DNA of 64,000 nt, from positions 310,001 through 374,000 of the forward strand of contig NZ_JBGAFX010000004.1 of assembly GCF_044227025.1 (NCBI RefSeq), given 5' to 3'. The position numbers and the translations under genes are program-made. Position 1 is the first letter of the stretch, and each line of letters starts with the position of its first letter. This document shows positions 1 to 9,446 of this stretch, piece by piece. The DNA is from Dokdonella_A sp044227025 (GTDB lineage: Bacteria; Pseudomonadota; Gammaproteobacteria; Xanthomonadales; Rhodanobacteraceae). The notes beneath the pieces were generated by a model. That model was not told the origin of the DNA. It searched no databases and worked only from the letters and a program-made list of their open reading frames with translations.

Positions 1-1381
1 TGCCGAGCGCACCGGACAAACGGCTTTCGTCGCGGTGGTCGCTGCCGGACTCGACGACTTCCGGCTCGTCGCCGGTGAGGTCGACGCCGATGCCGCTCGA
101 GGATTCGCGGGTGTGGTTGAAACGCAGGCCCGCCTCGATCCGCCAGGCATCCGTGACCGCGTATTCGAGGTCGGCGTAGATGCCGGTGAAATTGCGCCGG
201 TCATCGAGCCGGGTCGCCTCGTCGATGTGCAGCGAACGCCAGTCTGGCGCGTTGCTGCCACCCGGGAAGGTCGCGTACTCGAAGTTGTCGCTGTGCTGGT
301 CACCCTTGCCGTACAGATGGTCGATGCCCCAGACGAGGGTCGAGCCTTCCGCCAGCGGCGTCGCGACGTGGCTGTCGAAATACACTTCCGTGCGATGCAC
401 GCGCTGGTGGAAGCCGTCGGCATTGTGGGTGACGCCGTCGTCGGCGAAGTCCTCGCGCAGGAAACCGCGCACGTTCGTCGCGTTGCTGCGCGCATAGGCG
501 AGACGCGTGTCCCAATCGCCGAGGCTGGTCGGCACGACGTAACCGAGTGCGAGCTGGCCACGATCCTCGTTCTGCTCGGCGCCGCGCGGATTGGCGTTGC
601 CGTCGAGCGGCATGCGCTCGGTCAGCACGCCGTGCTCGCGCGGGTGCGGACTGGTCGGGTCCTGATTCAGCTGCGTGAAGTCCGCATCGAGCGAGAACCG
701 CCCGGCGCCGAGATCGCCGGCGCCGCGATAGAGCAGGTGCGCGCGGTCCCAACCGGCGCGGTCGGTCGCAAGATCGTTCTTGTCGCCATCGACGAGCAGC
801 GACTGGCTCCAGCCTTCGCCAAGGCCGGAAAGCGGGATCGCGGCGGCAAAATGCGCGCTGCCACGACTGCCGATGCCGAACTCGACCTGCGCCGGACCCT
901 GCCCGGCGCCGTAATGGATCACGTGGATGACACCGACGAAACTGGTCGCGCCATAGCTGACCGGCGCCGCGCCCTTCACGACTTCGATGCGTTCGACGTT
1001 GGCGAGATTCAGCGTCGCCAGCGCCGGCGTGAATGCACCGCCGGACGGAATGCCGTCGACGACGAGCAGGAAGGCGTCGAATTCGCGCAGTCCCCACAGC
1101 GCCGGAACGGACGAAGCCGGGCCGCCGTCGCCGCCCGGCGCGATGTCGACGCCGGCAACCAGCGACAACGCGGTGCGCAGGTCGTTCGCGCCGCGCGCGC
1201 GCAATTCGGCGCCGGTGACGACGCTGACATCGGCGGCGACTTCATCCAGCGCCAGCGGGATCTTCGAGGTCGTGACCTCGACGTCCCCGAGTTGCTGCGA
1301 CTCCTGCGCGGACGCCGCGCCACCCAGCATTACCAACACCGCCGCCCACGCGACGCGCCGGCAGGACGTGTATTTGCACAT
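1..1381 (-). CDS. TonB-dependent receptor, C-terminal part cut off by the window edge
   Basis: The frame is open from ATG at 1381 to the window edge (about 460 residues). A Sec signal peptide ends near AASAQ (residue 26). A plug domain follows: a TonB-box-like stretch (GDVEVTTSKIP), then LSLVAGVDI and NVERIEVVKGAAPVSYGA, as in TonB-dependent receptor plugs. The rest has the alternating aromatic and charged pattern of outer-membrane strands. A good ribosome binding site (GGAAGGGATC) precedes the ATG. The gene is divergent from a two-component system. The ligand cannot be read from sequence; the plug is not clearly BtuB-like or FecA-like. Confidence 0.88.
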   Translation of the reverse strand, partial: MCKYTSCRRVAWAAVLVMLGGAASAQESQQLGDVEVTTSKIPLALDEVAADVSVVTGAELRARGANDLRTALSLVAGVDIAPGGDGGPASSVPALWGLREFDAFLLVVDGIPSGGAFTPALATLNLANVERIEVVKGAAPVSYGATSFVGVIHVIHYGAGQGPAQVEFGIGSRGSAHFAAAIPLSGLGEGWSQSLLVDGDKNDLATDRAGWDRAHLLYRGAGDLGAGRFSLDADFTQLNQDPTSPHPREHGVLTERMPLDGNANPRGAEQNEDRGQLALGYVVPTSLGDWDTRLAYARSNATNVRGFLREDFADDGVTHNADGFHQRVHRTEVYFDSHVATPLAEGSTLVWGIDHLYGKGDQHSDNFEYATFPGGSNAPDWRSLHIDEATRLDDRRNFTGIYADLEYAVTDAWRIEAGLRFNHTRESSSGIGVDLTGDEPEVVESGSDHRDESRLSGALG

Positions 1382-1450
1382 GATCCCTTCCCCAAGGTGT
1401 ATGACCGGGCGCAGTCTGGACTTTCGCGCAGGGGCCGATAACGGCCCGCA

Positions 1451-1470
1451 GACCGATGCGGACATCGGTC
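1451..1470. promoter_or_regulatory. Perfect 7-bp inverted repeat in the receptor/kinase intergenic region
   Basis: GACCGAT and ATCGGTC are perfect inverted repeats separated by 6 bp, midway between the divergent receptor and histidine kinase genes. It has the shape of a dimeric regulator operator and could be bound by the LuxR-type regulator encoded at 2986. This assignment is inference only. Confidence 0.3.
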
Positions 1471-1537
1471 CGTGGAAGTATCGGCACGACCAGCGACACA
1501 CGTATGCTTCCCCAATGACCTGCACTCCAAACCCGCC

Positions 1538-2989
1538 ATGACCTTGCCGCGACCGCGCCTGCGCGGCCTGGTGGTCAAGCTCGCTTTGTTCTACGCGCTG
1601 CTGTCGCTGCCGACCCTGATGCTGGTCGAGGCGGTGATCCTGACGCACGAATTCCAGCGCCTGATGCAGGGACTTGCCGAAGGCAATCTCGAGCGCGCGG
1701 CGAGCGAGGGCGCCGCCGAGCTGGCGCGGCATCGGCCGTGGCAGGCACCGGATGCCGACGGCGGCGCGGCGACGCGGATCTGGCTCGACGCCTGGGCGCT
1801 GCGCCTGCAGCAGCCGCGCGGCGGGCTGACACCGGACGAGTCCTACCTGCTGCTCGAGTTGTCCGACCGCCCGATCACCGCGAGCGTGCTCGCGCCAGAC
1901 GGCCGCGAACTCGTGCGCACGCCTGCGCTCGGCGATCCGCGCACGACGCCTCCGTCCGCCGATGAACTCGCCCGAGTCGCCGTGGCTCGGGAAGCGATCG
2001 TCCTGCGCGACGACGGCAGCGCCTACCGGACGCGGCGCGCGCTCGCCCCTCTGCGCGACGCCGACGGCAGACTGCGCGCCCTGCTTAGCGTCGAGTTGCG
2101 CCTGCCCTCGCCGTGGCGCCACCTGCTGTCCGAATCGAGTTTCGAATCGCCGACCGTGTTCGGCTTCCTCGTCGTGTTCGGCCTCGCCTCCTCGATCTTC
2201 CTCGCCGCGTGGGTCACGCGCCGGCTCAATCGCATCGCGCACGCCGCGCGCGGCTGGAGCCGCGGCGATTTCTCCGACCGCATCGACGACCACTCGCAGG
2301 ACGAACTCGGCGCGCTGTCGACCCTGCTCGACCGCATGGCGCTCGACCTCAAGGGGCTGCTGCGCACGCGCGCGCAACTGGCTACGCTGGCCGAGCGCCA
2401 GCGCCTCGCACGCGACCTGCACGACACCGTCAAGCAGAAGGCGTTCGCGCTGAACCTGCAACTGGCGACCGCGAGACGCCTTCTCGGCGACGCGCCCGGC
2501 GCCGAGCGGCTCGAACAGGCGCAACGTGTGACCCAGCAGATCCAGCAGGAACTGTCACAGATCCTCGACGAATTGCGCGCGTCCGACGCCGACCTGCCTT
2601 TCAGCGAACGCCTGCGCACGCGCGTGGTCGAGTGGTCGCACCTGAGCGGCATCGCGACCGATGCCGCGCTCGAAGATGTGCCACCGCAGGCGACCCAGAT
2701 CGAGGAATCGCTGCTGCGCATCGTCGACGAGGCCTTGTCGAACGTCCTGCGCCACAGCGGGGCAAGCCGGGCTGAGGTCGGGCTCCGCCAGCAGGCGGAG
2801 CGCATCCATCTCGTGATCGCCGACAATGGGCGCGGCGCGCCGCAGCAGCCGGCCGCCGGAATGGGCCTGCGCAACCTGCGCGAACGCGCATTGTTGCTGC
2901 CGGGCGGCCAGTTCGAACTCGATGAGCGTCCGGACGGCGGCCTCAGGGTTGCCGTGAGCTTTCTCGTGGTGGAGACTTCCAGTCGATGA
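1538..2989 (+). CDS. Sensor histidine kinase, HisKA_3 (NarX/DesK type)
   Basis: Membrane-bound sensor kinase of 483 residues from the ATG at 1538; an upstream in-frame start at 1472 adds 22 unlikely residues. Transmembrane segment 1 is at about 12-34, followed by a periplasmic sensor region of about 170 residues, segment 2 at about 206-226, then HAMP. The HisKA_3 H-box ERQRLARDLHDTVKQ carries the likely phosphorylated His295. The HATPase domain contains NVLRHSG (N box) and DNGRGAP (G1). The stop overlaps the start of the response regulator (ATGA), so the pair is cotranslated. The proximity of a TonB receptor suggests control of its expression, which is inference. Confidence 0.92.
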   Translation: MTLPRPRLRGLVVKLALFYALLSLPTLMLVEAVILTHEFQRLMQGLAEGNLERAASEGAAELARHRPWQAPDADGGAATRIWLDAWALRLQQPRGGLTPDESYLLLELSDRPITASVLAPDGRELVRTPALGDPRTTPPSADELARVAVAREAIVLRDDGSAYRTRRALAPLRDADGRLRALLSVELRLPSPWRHLLSESSFESPTVFGFLVVFGLASSIFLAAWVTRRLNRIAHAARGWSRGDFSDRIDDHSQDELGALSTLLDRMALDLKGLLRTRAQLATLAERQRLARDLHDTVKQKAFALNLQLATARRLLGDAPGAERLEQAQRVTQQIQQELSQILDELRASDADLPFSERLRTRVVEWSHLSGIATDAALEDVPPQATQIEESLLRIVDEALSNVLRHSGASRAEVGLRQQAERIHLVIADNGRGAPQQPAAGMGLRNLRERALLLPGGQFELDERPDGGLRVAVSFLVVETSSR

Positions 2990-3642
2990 ATTCCCCGATT
3001 CGCATCGTCATTGCCGACGATCATGTGCTGGTTCGGCAAGGCATCCGCGCGTTCCTCGAAACGCATGCCGACCTCGATATCGTCGGCGAGGCCGAGGACG
3101 GCACCGAGGCGCTGCGCCTGTGCGTGGAGAAGCAGCCGCACGTCGCCTTGATCGACCTGGTGATGCCGGGCGGCGGCATCGAGACGACGCGCACGATCCG
3201 CGAAGCATGTCCGGAGACCCAGGTGGTCCTGCTCACCTCGTTCGAGGACCCGCAGCAGATCGTCGCCGCGGTGCGTGCCGGCGCGCTGTCGTGCCTGCTC
3301 AAGGATGTCGACGCCGATGCGCTCGCCGAGGCCGTGCGGAAGGCGGCGCGCGGCGAGGCGGTGCTGCACCAGCGCGTCGCTGCGCGGCTGATGGAACTGC
3401 TGCGCAAGGAGAACGAGCCGGGCAGCGAGATGCTCGACCTGCTCAGTCAGCGCGAGCGCGAGGTACTGGCGCTGGTCGCCGAGGGTCTCAACAACCAGCT
3501 CATCGCGGAACGCCTCGGCATCGGCGAGAAGACGGTCAAGACGCACGTCAGCAACGTGCTCGGCAAGCTCGACGTCAGCGATCGCACGCAGGCCGCGGTG
3601 TTCGCGTGGAAGAGTGGCCTGAAGCAACGCCCGCAGCACTGA
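2986..3642 (+). CDS. LuxR/NarL-family response regulator
   Basis: 218 residues: a receiver domain (acidic pocket IADDH, phospho-acceptor Asp57 in LIDLVMPGG, Lys in LLKDVDAD) and a C-terminal LuxR helix-turn-helix (LSQREREVLALVAEGLNNQ ... IGEKTVKTHVSNVLGKL). It overlaps the preceding histidine kinase by 4 nt (ATGA), the standard arrangement for a cognate pair. It probably binds DNA as a dimer on phosphorylation. Candidate targets are its own operon and the divergent TonB-dependent receptor. Confidence 0.95.
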   Translation: MNSPIRIVIADDHVLVRQGIRAFLETHADLDIVGEAEDGTEALRLCVEKQPHVALIDLVMPGGGIETTRTIREACPETQVVLLTSFEDPQQIVAAVRAGALSCLLKDVDADALAEAVRKAARGEAVLHQRVAARLMELLRKENEPGSEMLDLLSQREREVLALVAEGLNNQLIAERLGIGEKTVKTHVSNVLGKLDVSDRTQAAVFAWKSGLKQRPQH

Positions 3643-3666
3643 ATCCCTGGGGCCGTCCCTGGCCCT

Positions 3667-3684
3667 GCCGGATTCGCATCCGGC
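3667..3684 (+). terminator. Stem-loop after the response regulator gene
   Basis: GCCGGAT and ATCCGGC form a 7-bp stem with a TCGC loop 25 bp after the stop codon. A pyrimidine-rich run follows but there is no T-tract, so intrinsic termination is uncertain. Confidence 0.3.
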
Positions 3685-3728
3685 CTCCCTCTCTCTCCCG
3701 ATCAACTGGCGCCGATCGAGTGCGGCGC

Positions 3729-3917
3729 CTACTTGTCTTCGCCCGCCGGACCCCCGTCGGGCGGATATTCGCCGGTCTCCACCGGACGCACCGAATCGCG
3801 CAAGGCCTGATCGGCGCGCGCGCGCTGGCGTCGTCGCAATTCGTCCGCGATCAACTCCTCCGCCAGGCGCCGTCGCTGCTCGTTGCGACGTGCGTCCTCA
3901 TCACGCGTTTCACCCAT
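3729..3917 (-). CDS. Small highly charged protein, function unknown
   Basis: 62 residues from ATG at 3917, with AGGGG about 9 nt upstream. The first 40 residues are strongly helical and rich in Arg, Glu and Gln (RRNEQRRRLAEELIADELRR), followed by an acidic, Pro/Gly-rich tail (GEYPPDGGPAGEDK). Codon use is GC-rich at third positions like its neighbours, and no competing frame is more plausible. I do not recognise a family; the composition suggests a soluble nucleic-acid-associated or coiled-coil protein. The open frame extends 27 residues upstream without another start codon. Confidence 0.5.
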   Translation of the reverse strand: MGETRDEDARRNEQRRRLAEELIADELRRRQRARADQALRDSVRPVETGEYPPDGGPAGEDK

Positions 3918-4175
3918 TTCGTCGCGCCCCTGTTCGCGATGACGGGTTCGCGACCGCGCAGCCTTCGGCGGCTCGGCCGTCGACGCATCCGTCGGGTATC
4001 ACCATAGGGGAATGGCAGCCGCCGCGGCGCGCCGGAACGCGTTGGCGTAAGGGGAATCCCCCTCGCGCGCGAGCGGGAAAATCCCTCAGCCCGGACCGGG
4101 TCGTGCGCTCGCGATAGACTGGGCACCTAGGATCGCGCGCGAACGGACGGGCCGCTCGATCCACATGGGGGCCGC

Positions 4176-5099
4176 ATGATCACGAGACTATTGCGTCATC
4201 CGACGTTCGCGCTGCTCATCATGGCATCGCTGGCCTCTCCATTCGCGTCGGCGCAAGTCGCCGTCGAGATCGTCGGTGACACCGCCCACGCGACGATCCT
4301 GCTGGCCGACGGGCAGGGCGGCACCTACGACGCGGAAGTCACGATCGCATTCGACGCACCGCTCAACCTGACCGCAAGCAGCCTCAACCTGACGGCGGCA
4401 TTGTTCAACCCCGCCGATCCCGTGATGAGAAGCCGCCTGCCCGCCGGGCTGTCCTTCACCGATGCCTTCCCGATGATCGTCACGGTCGAGCCGCCGACGC
4501 TCGACTGGATATTCACGACCGCGTTCGACGGCGCCGAGGATGGCAGCGGCGCGCTGTCTTTCCGCAACGACTACCAGTTGGAAATCCACACGCACAACCT
4601 GGCCTGGTCACCCGCCGGCCCCCTGCGCCTGCTCAAGGCGCCCGTGGGCGGCTCCTTCGCCGACGTCACCGAAGACGTGCTCGAAGGCAGCGCGCGCGCA
4701 CGCGGACGCGGCGGCGCATTTTCGCAGTTCGTCATCGGCGTGGATGCCAACAACAGCGGCCTGCCGCTGATTCTCGGCGTCATCATTCCGAAGACATCGG
4801 CGCTCAGTTTGCGCCTGGTTTCGGCGGTGCTGGACGACCTGCTACGCGGCCAGCTGGTCGGCTTGCTCGCCGACGTGCTCACGGCGGTCACCAGCGCGAT
4901 CGTGAATCCGGTCCTCGGTTGCACGAATGCGCTCGTCCCGCTGGACCAGTTCATGGCGAGCGTCCAGCAGAATGCGGATTCCGGAAATATCGCCAATCTC
5001 TGGCGCGCGCAGCACGACGTGGTCAACGACGCCGGTGAACTCGAGAGCCTGGCGCAGACGCTCCGCTTCAGCCTGCTGCGCTGCACGGGCGCGCCATGA
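4176..5099 (+). CDS. Secreted protein of unknown function
   Basis: 307 residues with a typical signal peptide (MITRLLRHPTFALLIMASLA, cleavage near FASA-QV). The mature part begins like a beta-rich domain. Residues 190-250 are rich in Leu/Val/Ala (LRLVSAVLDDLLRGQLVGLL), likely amphipathic helix. Two cysteines (LGCTN and LLRCT) could form a periplasmic disulfide. I do not recognise the family. It ends 10 bp before the FHA-GAF gene and is likely first in an operon with the Ser/Thr kinase and two-component genes downstream, so it may be a periplasmic input to that system; this is inference. Confidence 0.75.
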   Translation: MITRLLRHPTFALLIMASLASPFASAQVAVEIVGDTAHATILLADGQGGTYDAEVTIAFDAPLNLTASSLNLTAALFNPADPVMRSRLPAGLSFTDAFPMIVTVEPPTLDWIFTTAFDGAEDGSGALSFRNDYQLEIHTHNLAWSPAGPLRLLKAPVGGSFADVTEDVLEGSARARGRGGAFSQFVIGVDANNSGLPLILGVIIPKTSALSLRLVSAVLDDLLRGQLVGLLADVLTAVTSAIVNPVLGCTNALVPLDQFMASVQQNADSGNIANLWRAQHDVVNDAGELESLAQTLRFSLLRCTGAP

Positions 5100-5109
5100 C
5101 TGGCATGCG

Positions 5110-6012
5110 ATGCCGGCGCGGCTGACCACCTACCCACCGGACGGTGCCGCCCTCGTGCGGCTGCTGGACGAAGAGGCGACCTATCGCATCGGGAGGGCCA
5201 GCACCTGCGAGCTACGCATCGACCATTCTTCCGTGTCGCGCTTCCATGCCGAGATCCGCTGTCGCGAGAACGGCTGGTACCTGCACGACACGGGCAGCAA
5301 GAACGGCTTGCGCGTCGACGGGCACCTGGTGCGCGGCAAAGAGCTGGTCAAACGCACCTGGTTCTCGATCGGTGACGTGCAGTGCTCGTTCGAACTGCTC
5401 GATGAGTCCGCTGCCGAAGCACAGCGCGCCGCCAACCTGAGCCGTCGCGCGGTTTCGCGCGCACTGTCGGCGCAGCTGCAACAACCCGCAGTGGGGATGA
5501 GCACGTTGATCCCCCAATTGCTCGAAATGGTGCTGCAACTGTCCGGCCTCGAACGTGGGTTCGTGTTGTACGCGGCGGCAGGCGAGCCGCTGCGCGTGCG
5601 CGCGAGCCGCGCGCTCAAGCCGATCGACTTCGCGGGCGACCGCTTCGCCGGAAGCGCTTCGGCGGTCGACCGTGCCCTCGCCGGCGGGAAGTCCGTCGTG
5701 TGTTGCGATACCGCGGATTCGCCTTGGCTGGCAATCCGTCCCAGCGTTCGACTCGGTGGAATCCGCGCAATCGTCTGCGTTCCGCTCGCGATGCAGGACG
5801 GCTCTTCCGGCGTGATCTACGTGGACAGCCGTCAGCCTGGTCCGCCCGTCACCGAACTCGATCTGGAACTGGTCGAGAGTGTCGCAAGCCAGGCAGCGAC
5901 GGCGATCGAGGCTGCGAGCCTTCGCGACAGGATCGCCGGCCTGCTTGATCAGTTGTCGGATGCCGGAGAAGCGGCGCCTGCCTGGGAAGACCTGCTCCGC
6001 GCTCGCGCGTAG
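5110..6012 (+). CDS. FHA domain plus GAF domain signalling protein
   Basis: 300 residues from ATG at 5110. The open frame extends upstream within the previous gene, but the FHA fold starts just after this ATG. An N-terminal FHA domain (YRIGRAS, HSSVSRFHAEI, GSKNGLRVDG) has the conserved Gly-Arg, Ser, His and Asn-Gly residues that bind phosphothreonine. A GAF-like sensor domain occupies about residues 125-275 (LIPQLLEMVLQLSGLERGF ... CVPLAMQDGSSGVIYVDS). No output domain follows. The next gene is a Ser/Thr kinase, so it is a plausible phosphothreonine reader or substrate of that kinase. Known FHA-GAF proteins often carry cyclase or HTH outputs, which are absent here. Confidence 0.88.
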   Translation: MPARLTTYPPDGAALVRLLDEEATYRIGRASTCELRIDHSSVSRFHAEIRCRENGWYLHDTGSKNGLRVDGHLVRGKELVKRTWFSIGDVQCSFELLDESAAEAQRAANLSRRAVSRALSAQLQQPAVGMSTLIPQLLEMVLQLSGLERGFVLYAAAGEPLRVRASRALKPIDFAGDRFAGSASAVDRALAGGKSVVCCDTADSPWLAIRPSVRLGGIRAIVCVPLAMQDGSSGVIYVDSRQPGPPVTELDLELVESVASQAATAIEAASLRDRIAGLLDQLSDAGEAAPAWEDLLRARA

Positions 6013-6071
6013 CCGTTGCCAGCGGCGGGCCGGCCCTGTGCGAACTCGGGCTTCCGCGCTATCGTGCGCGC

Positions 6072-9000
6072 GTGAATGCCAAGATCTCCGAGGATTCGCC
6101 AAGCGACGCGGCAGCAACGCTGACCGGCCATTTCGCCGCCAGCGAACTGCGCGCCGGCGACATTCTCGGCGGACGCTTCCGAATCGAGTCGCTGATCGGC
6201 ATCGGCGGCATGGGCGTCGTCTACCGCGCGCACGACCTTTCGCTTGAAATCGACGTCGCGCTGAAGCTGCTGCGCCCGGATCTCGCGCGGCGTCCGGAAG
6301 CTTTCCGGAACTTCCGCCAGGAACTGTTGCTCGCGCGCCAGGTATCCAGCGCGCACGTTGTGCGCATACACGACATCGCCGAGCATGAAGGACGCTGGTT
6401 CATCAGCATGGACTTCATCCGCGGCGAGTCGCTCGAACAGCGCCTCGACGACGTGCGTCGCCTGCCGCCGGAGCAGGCACTGGTCATCACGCGCGGCCTG
6501 CTCGAAGGCCTCGGTGCAGCGCACCAGCGCGGCGTGGTGCATCGCGACCTGAAGCCGGCGAACGTGCTGCTCGACGGCGACCACGCCTACATCACCGACT
6601 TCGGCGTCGCGCGCATCCTCGGCGCGACGGGCATGACCCAGACCGGCATGATCATCGGCACGCCGGAGTACCTCTCGCCGGAGCAGGCGCGCGGTGCGGC
6701 GATCGACGCGCGCAGCGACCTGTATGCCGTCGGTTTGATCTTCTACGAGATGCTCGCGGGCGAACTGCCCTTTTCCGGCGGGACTCCGGCGGAGGCGGTC
6801 GTGCAACGAATCCTGCGGCCGCCGCCCTCGCTGGCCAGGATGCGCCCCGACCTCCCGCCCTGGATGCACGCGTTCAGCGAACGCCTGCTCAAGGTGAATC
6901 CATCGCACCGCTTCGGATCCGCGCGCGAGGCTACGCGCGCGCTGGATGCGCGACGCGTGCCCCGGCCACCGCTGGACAAGCGCATGCTGTCGTTCGGCGC
7001 TGCCTTGCTGCTCGCAGTCGCCGCAGCGGGTAGTTGGCTGTGGCTGCATCCGTGGTCTGCGCGGCCGCCGATCACCGCCACCGTGCCGGCCATACCCCGC
7101 ATTGGCGTGATGCCGCTGGCAACCGCGGCGAACGACGCCGAGCTCGCGGCTGCGGCTCGTGGCATCGGCGAGCATCTGGGCAACTGGCTGCGCAACGACC
7201 CTGCGATCGCTTCGATACCCGGCCGGCGCCTGCTCGATGCACAGGCACGCACCGCACCTGACCTGCAGGGGGATGCATTGCAGCGTCGATTGCCCGATCT
7301 CGCGAGGGCCGCCAACGCGACGGCCCTGATCGTGGGCGAACTGCGCCGTGCCCCACCCGGCTTGCTCCTCGAGCTCCGCTGGATCGAACCGGGCAAGCCG
7401 GGGAATACACCGGTGCTGACCGCACGCGGTGCGGATTTCGCGTCGCTGTTCAAGGACTACGAATCGGCCGCTGCGACGTGGCTCGCGGCGTCGCAGCTGC
7501 GTGCCGGATCGTCGCCCCGCCTGCAGCCAGCGGCGCTGACGGCGTTCGGGCAGGCCCTGCTCGCGCTCGACCAGCACGATGCACAGGCCTCCGCAGCGAG
7601 CCTCGCCGCGCTCGTCGCGACCGATCCGGGCAGCGCGCTGTTGCAACGTGCGCTGCTCGAAGCGCAGGAGTCCGCGCACCAGCAACTCCCGGCGGAGAAT
7701 ACGCGCGAGGCGGTGATGCAGCAGTTCGGCAAGGACCCCAGCCCGCTCGGTCGCGAATTGCTTGCGCGCGCACTGGCGAACGACGATGGCCAGAAGGCTC
7801 GCGGCGTGCTGGAACAGGCGGTGCATGACTTTCCACACGATCCGGCGCTGGCCCTGTTCGATGCGGAGACGCTGGCCGCGAACGGCAGCGGCATCGAGGC
7901 GCTCGAGGTGTTGCGGAAGTTCGTCAAGACCGACGACCAGGACGCGCGGGCGTGGTTCCTCCTCGGACGCACGTCGATCCAGCAGGGCCAGGCGCAGGCG
8001 GCGATCGACGACTACCTGGTGCGCGCCCTCGTACTCAACACGCGCGGACGGGACGGCGCGGCTGAAGCCGAAACACGCAATGCGCTCGGCGTCGGCTACG
8101 AACGCCTCAGCCAGCTCGATGCCTCGTCCGAGCAGTACACGCGCGCGGCGAAAACGCGCGAGCAACTCGGCGACCGGGTCGGGCTGGCCAAATCGCTGCG
8201 CAACCTCGCGATCGTGCAGGCCGAGCAAGGCGAACGCGAAAGCGCCGAGCGCACGCTCGACCGGGTCAAGGGCCTGCTCGAGGATCTCGGCGACCGCGCC
8301 AGCCTTTCCGACCTGCACAACGATCGCGGCGTCATTGCCGAGGAGCGCGGCGACTTCGCCGCGGCATTGGCCGCCTACCGCGAGGCGCTCGCGATACGCC
8401 AGCAACTCGATTTGCCGGATGGGATCGCGGAAAGCCTCAACAACGTCGCGTTCGCTTCCTTCCAGCTCGGACAGTTCGACAATGCGCTGGTGTATTGGCA
8501 GCAGGCCGCGGCGCTGCACCGCAAGCTCGACGACAGCAACGGTGTCCTGCACATCCAGCAGGGCATCGGCCTGCTCGACATCGCGCGCGGACACTTCGCT
8601 GCCGCACGCGAAGGCCTGCAGGCATCCCTGCGCAACGCGGAGGACCGCCAGTTGACCGAAGAGGCGGCGGCCGGCCACCTCAACCTGGCGACGCTGTCGC
8701 TGGCCGAGGGCCGCTACGCCGATGCGCTCGACCACGCGGAGCGTGCACGGCAGCTCGCCGCGCGTCGTTCCGACCTGCGCATCGCGACCGAAGGCAGCCT
8801 GCTCAAGGCGCGAGCGGCCAGTGCACTCGGCGACGATGCCGGGGTCGACGCCGCCCTCGCCTCGATTGAATTGGCCAAGATCAACGACGAACAGCGCGCG
8901 ATGTTCCTGCTCGCCACTGCACAGCGTGCGCAGGCCGGCGGCGACTACACGACGGCAGCCGCGAAACTCGAAGAAGCCGAGAAGGCCGCGACAGCAGCCC

Positions 9001-9446
9001 ACAGCGGCAAGGTCGGCATGGAGATCGGCCTGCAACGGGTGCGCCTCGCACTCGTCGATGGCAGTCGTGCGCGCATCCCCAAGCTGTTGGCTGCCGTGCG
9101 CGCCGACGCGACGCATCTGGGCGAGGTTCCCGTGCGCCTGGAATGGCTTGAACTGGAAATGGTCGCCGCGCTGGACGGTGGCGATCGTGGCGACGCGATA
9201 CGCCGCTACCGCGAAGCGTTGCCACTGCTGAAGGACGCCGGCCGCTGGGCCGATGCGCTGTTCCTGCATCGTCTGGCAGCACGCGCTTATCCCGGCGCGT
9301 CGGCGGAAGCCGACGCGGCGCGCTCGGCCGCCGACGCAGCGCGTGCCCAGATGCTGGCCGATGCGCCGGACGAAACGCGTGCCCGCTTCGAGCAGCGCAT
9401 GGAACTACGCCTGAAAGCAGAAGCGGGTGCCGCCGATGGGCACTGA
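6072..9446 (+). CDS. Transmembrane serine/threonine protein kinase with C-terminal TPR array
   Basis: 1124 residues. The N-terminal Pkn-type kinase domain (about 33-290) has the glycine loop GIGGMGVVYRAHD, Lys65 in VALKLLRP, catalytic VVHRDLKPAN (Asp159), a TDFGVAR metal-binding motif and GTPEYLSPEQARG. All catalytic residues are present, so it should be active. One transmembrane helix follows (about 305-325, FGAALLLAVAAAGSWLWL). After an extracytoplasmic region resembling an adenylate-cyclase-associated/TPR region, residues 480-1090 contain many TPR-like helices (LGVGYERLSQLDASSEQY and similar). It overlaps the histidine kinase start by 11 nt, implying coupled translation. Confidence 0.92.
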   Translation: MNAKISEDSPSDAAATLTGHFAASELRAGDILGGRFRIESLIGIGGMGVVYRAHDLSLEIDVALKLLRPDLARRPEAFRNFRQELLLARQVSSAHVVRIHDIAEHEGRWFISMDFIRGESLEQRLDDVRRLPPEQALVITRGLLEGLGAAHQRGVVHRDLKPANVLLDGDHAYITDFGVARILGATGMTQTGMIIGTPEYLSPEQARGAAIDARSDLYAVGLIFYEMLAGELPFSGGTPAEAVVQRILRPPPSLARMRPDLPPWMHAFSERLLKVNPSHRFGSAREATRALDARRVPRPPLDKRMLSFGAALLLAVAAAGSWLWLHPWSARPPITATVPAIPRIGVMPLATAANDAELAAAARGIGEHLGNWLRNDPAIASIPGRRLLDAQARTAPDLQGDALQRRLPDLARAANATALIVGELRRAPPGLLLELRWIEPGKPGNTPVLTARGADFASLFKDYESAAATWLAASQLRAGSSPRLQPAALTAFGQALLALDQHDAQASAASLAALVATDPGSALLQRALLEAQESAHQQLPAENTREAVMQQFGKDPSPLGRELLARALANDDGQKARGVLEQAVHDFPHDPALALFDAETLAANGSGIEALEVLRKFVKTDDQDARAWFLLGRTSIQQGQAQAAIDDYLVRALVLNTRGRDGAAEAETRNALGVGYERLSQLDASSEQYTRAAKTREQLGDRVGLAKSLRNLAIVQAEQGERESAERTLDRVKGLLEDLGDRASLSDLHNDRGVIAEERGDFAAALAAYREALAIRQQLDLPDGIAESLNNVAFASFQLGQFDNALVYWQQAAALHRKLDDSNGVLHIQQGIGLLDIARGHFAAAREGLQASLRNAEDRQLTEEAAAGHLNLATLSLAEGRYADALDHAERARQLAARRSDLRIATEGSLLKARAASALGDDAGVDAALASIELAKINDEQRAMFLLATAQRAQAGGDYTTAAAKLEEAEKAATAAHSGKVGMEIGLQRVRLALVDGSRARIPKLLAAVRADATHLGEVPVRLEWLELEMVAALDGGDRGDAIRRYREALPLLKDAGRWADALFLHRLAARAYPGASAEADAARSAADAARAQMLADAPDETRARFEQRMELRLKAEAGAADGH

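Noticed and set aside
1382..1440. Possible cobalamin riboswitch upstream of the TonB receptor (AAAGTCCAGACTGCGCCCGG and GGGGAAGG)
   Set aside because: Only a weak resemblance to two conserved boxes; the GGTGC core region is absent and the receptor plug is not BtuB-like.
5949..9269. 1106-codon open frame on the minus strand opposite the Ser/Thr kinase gene
   Set aside because: High GC keeps antisense frames open. It has no domain motifs, while the plus strand has a full kinase and TPR protein.
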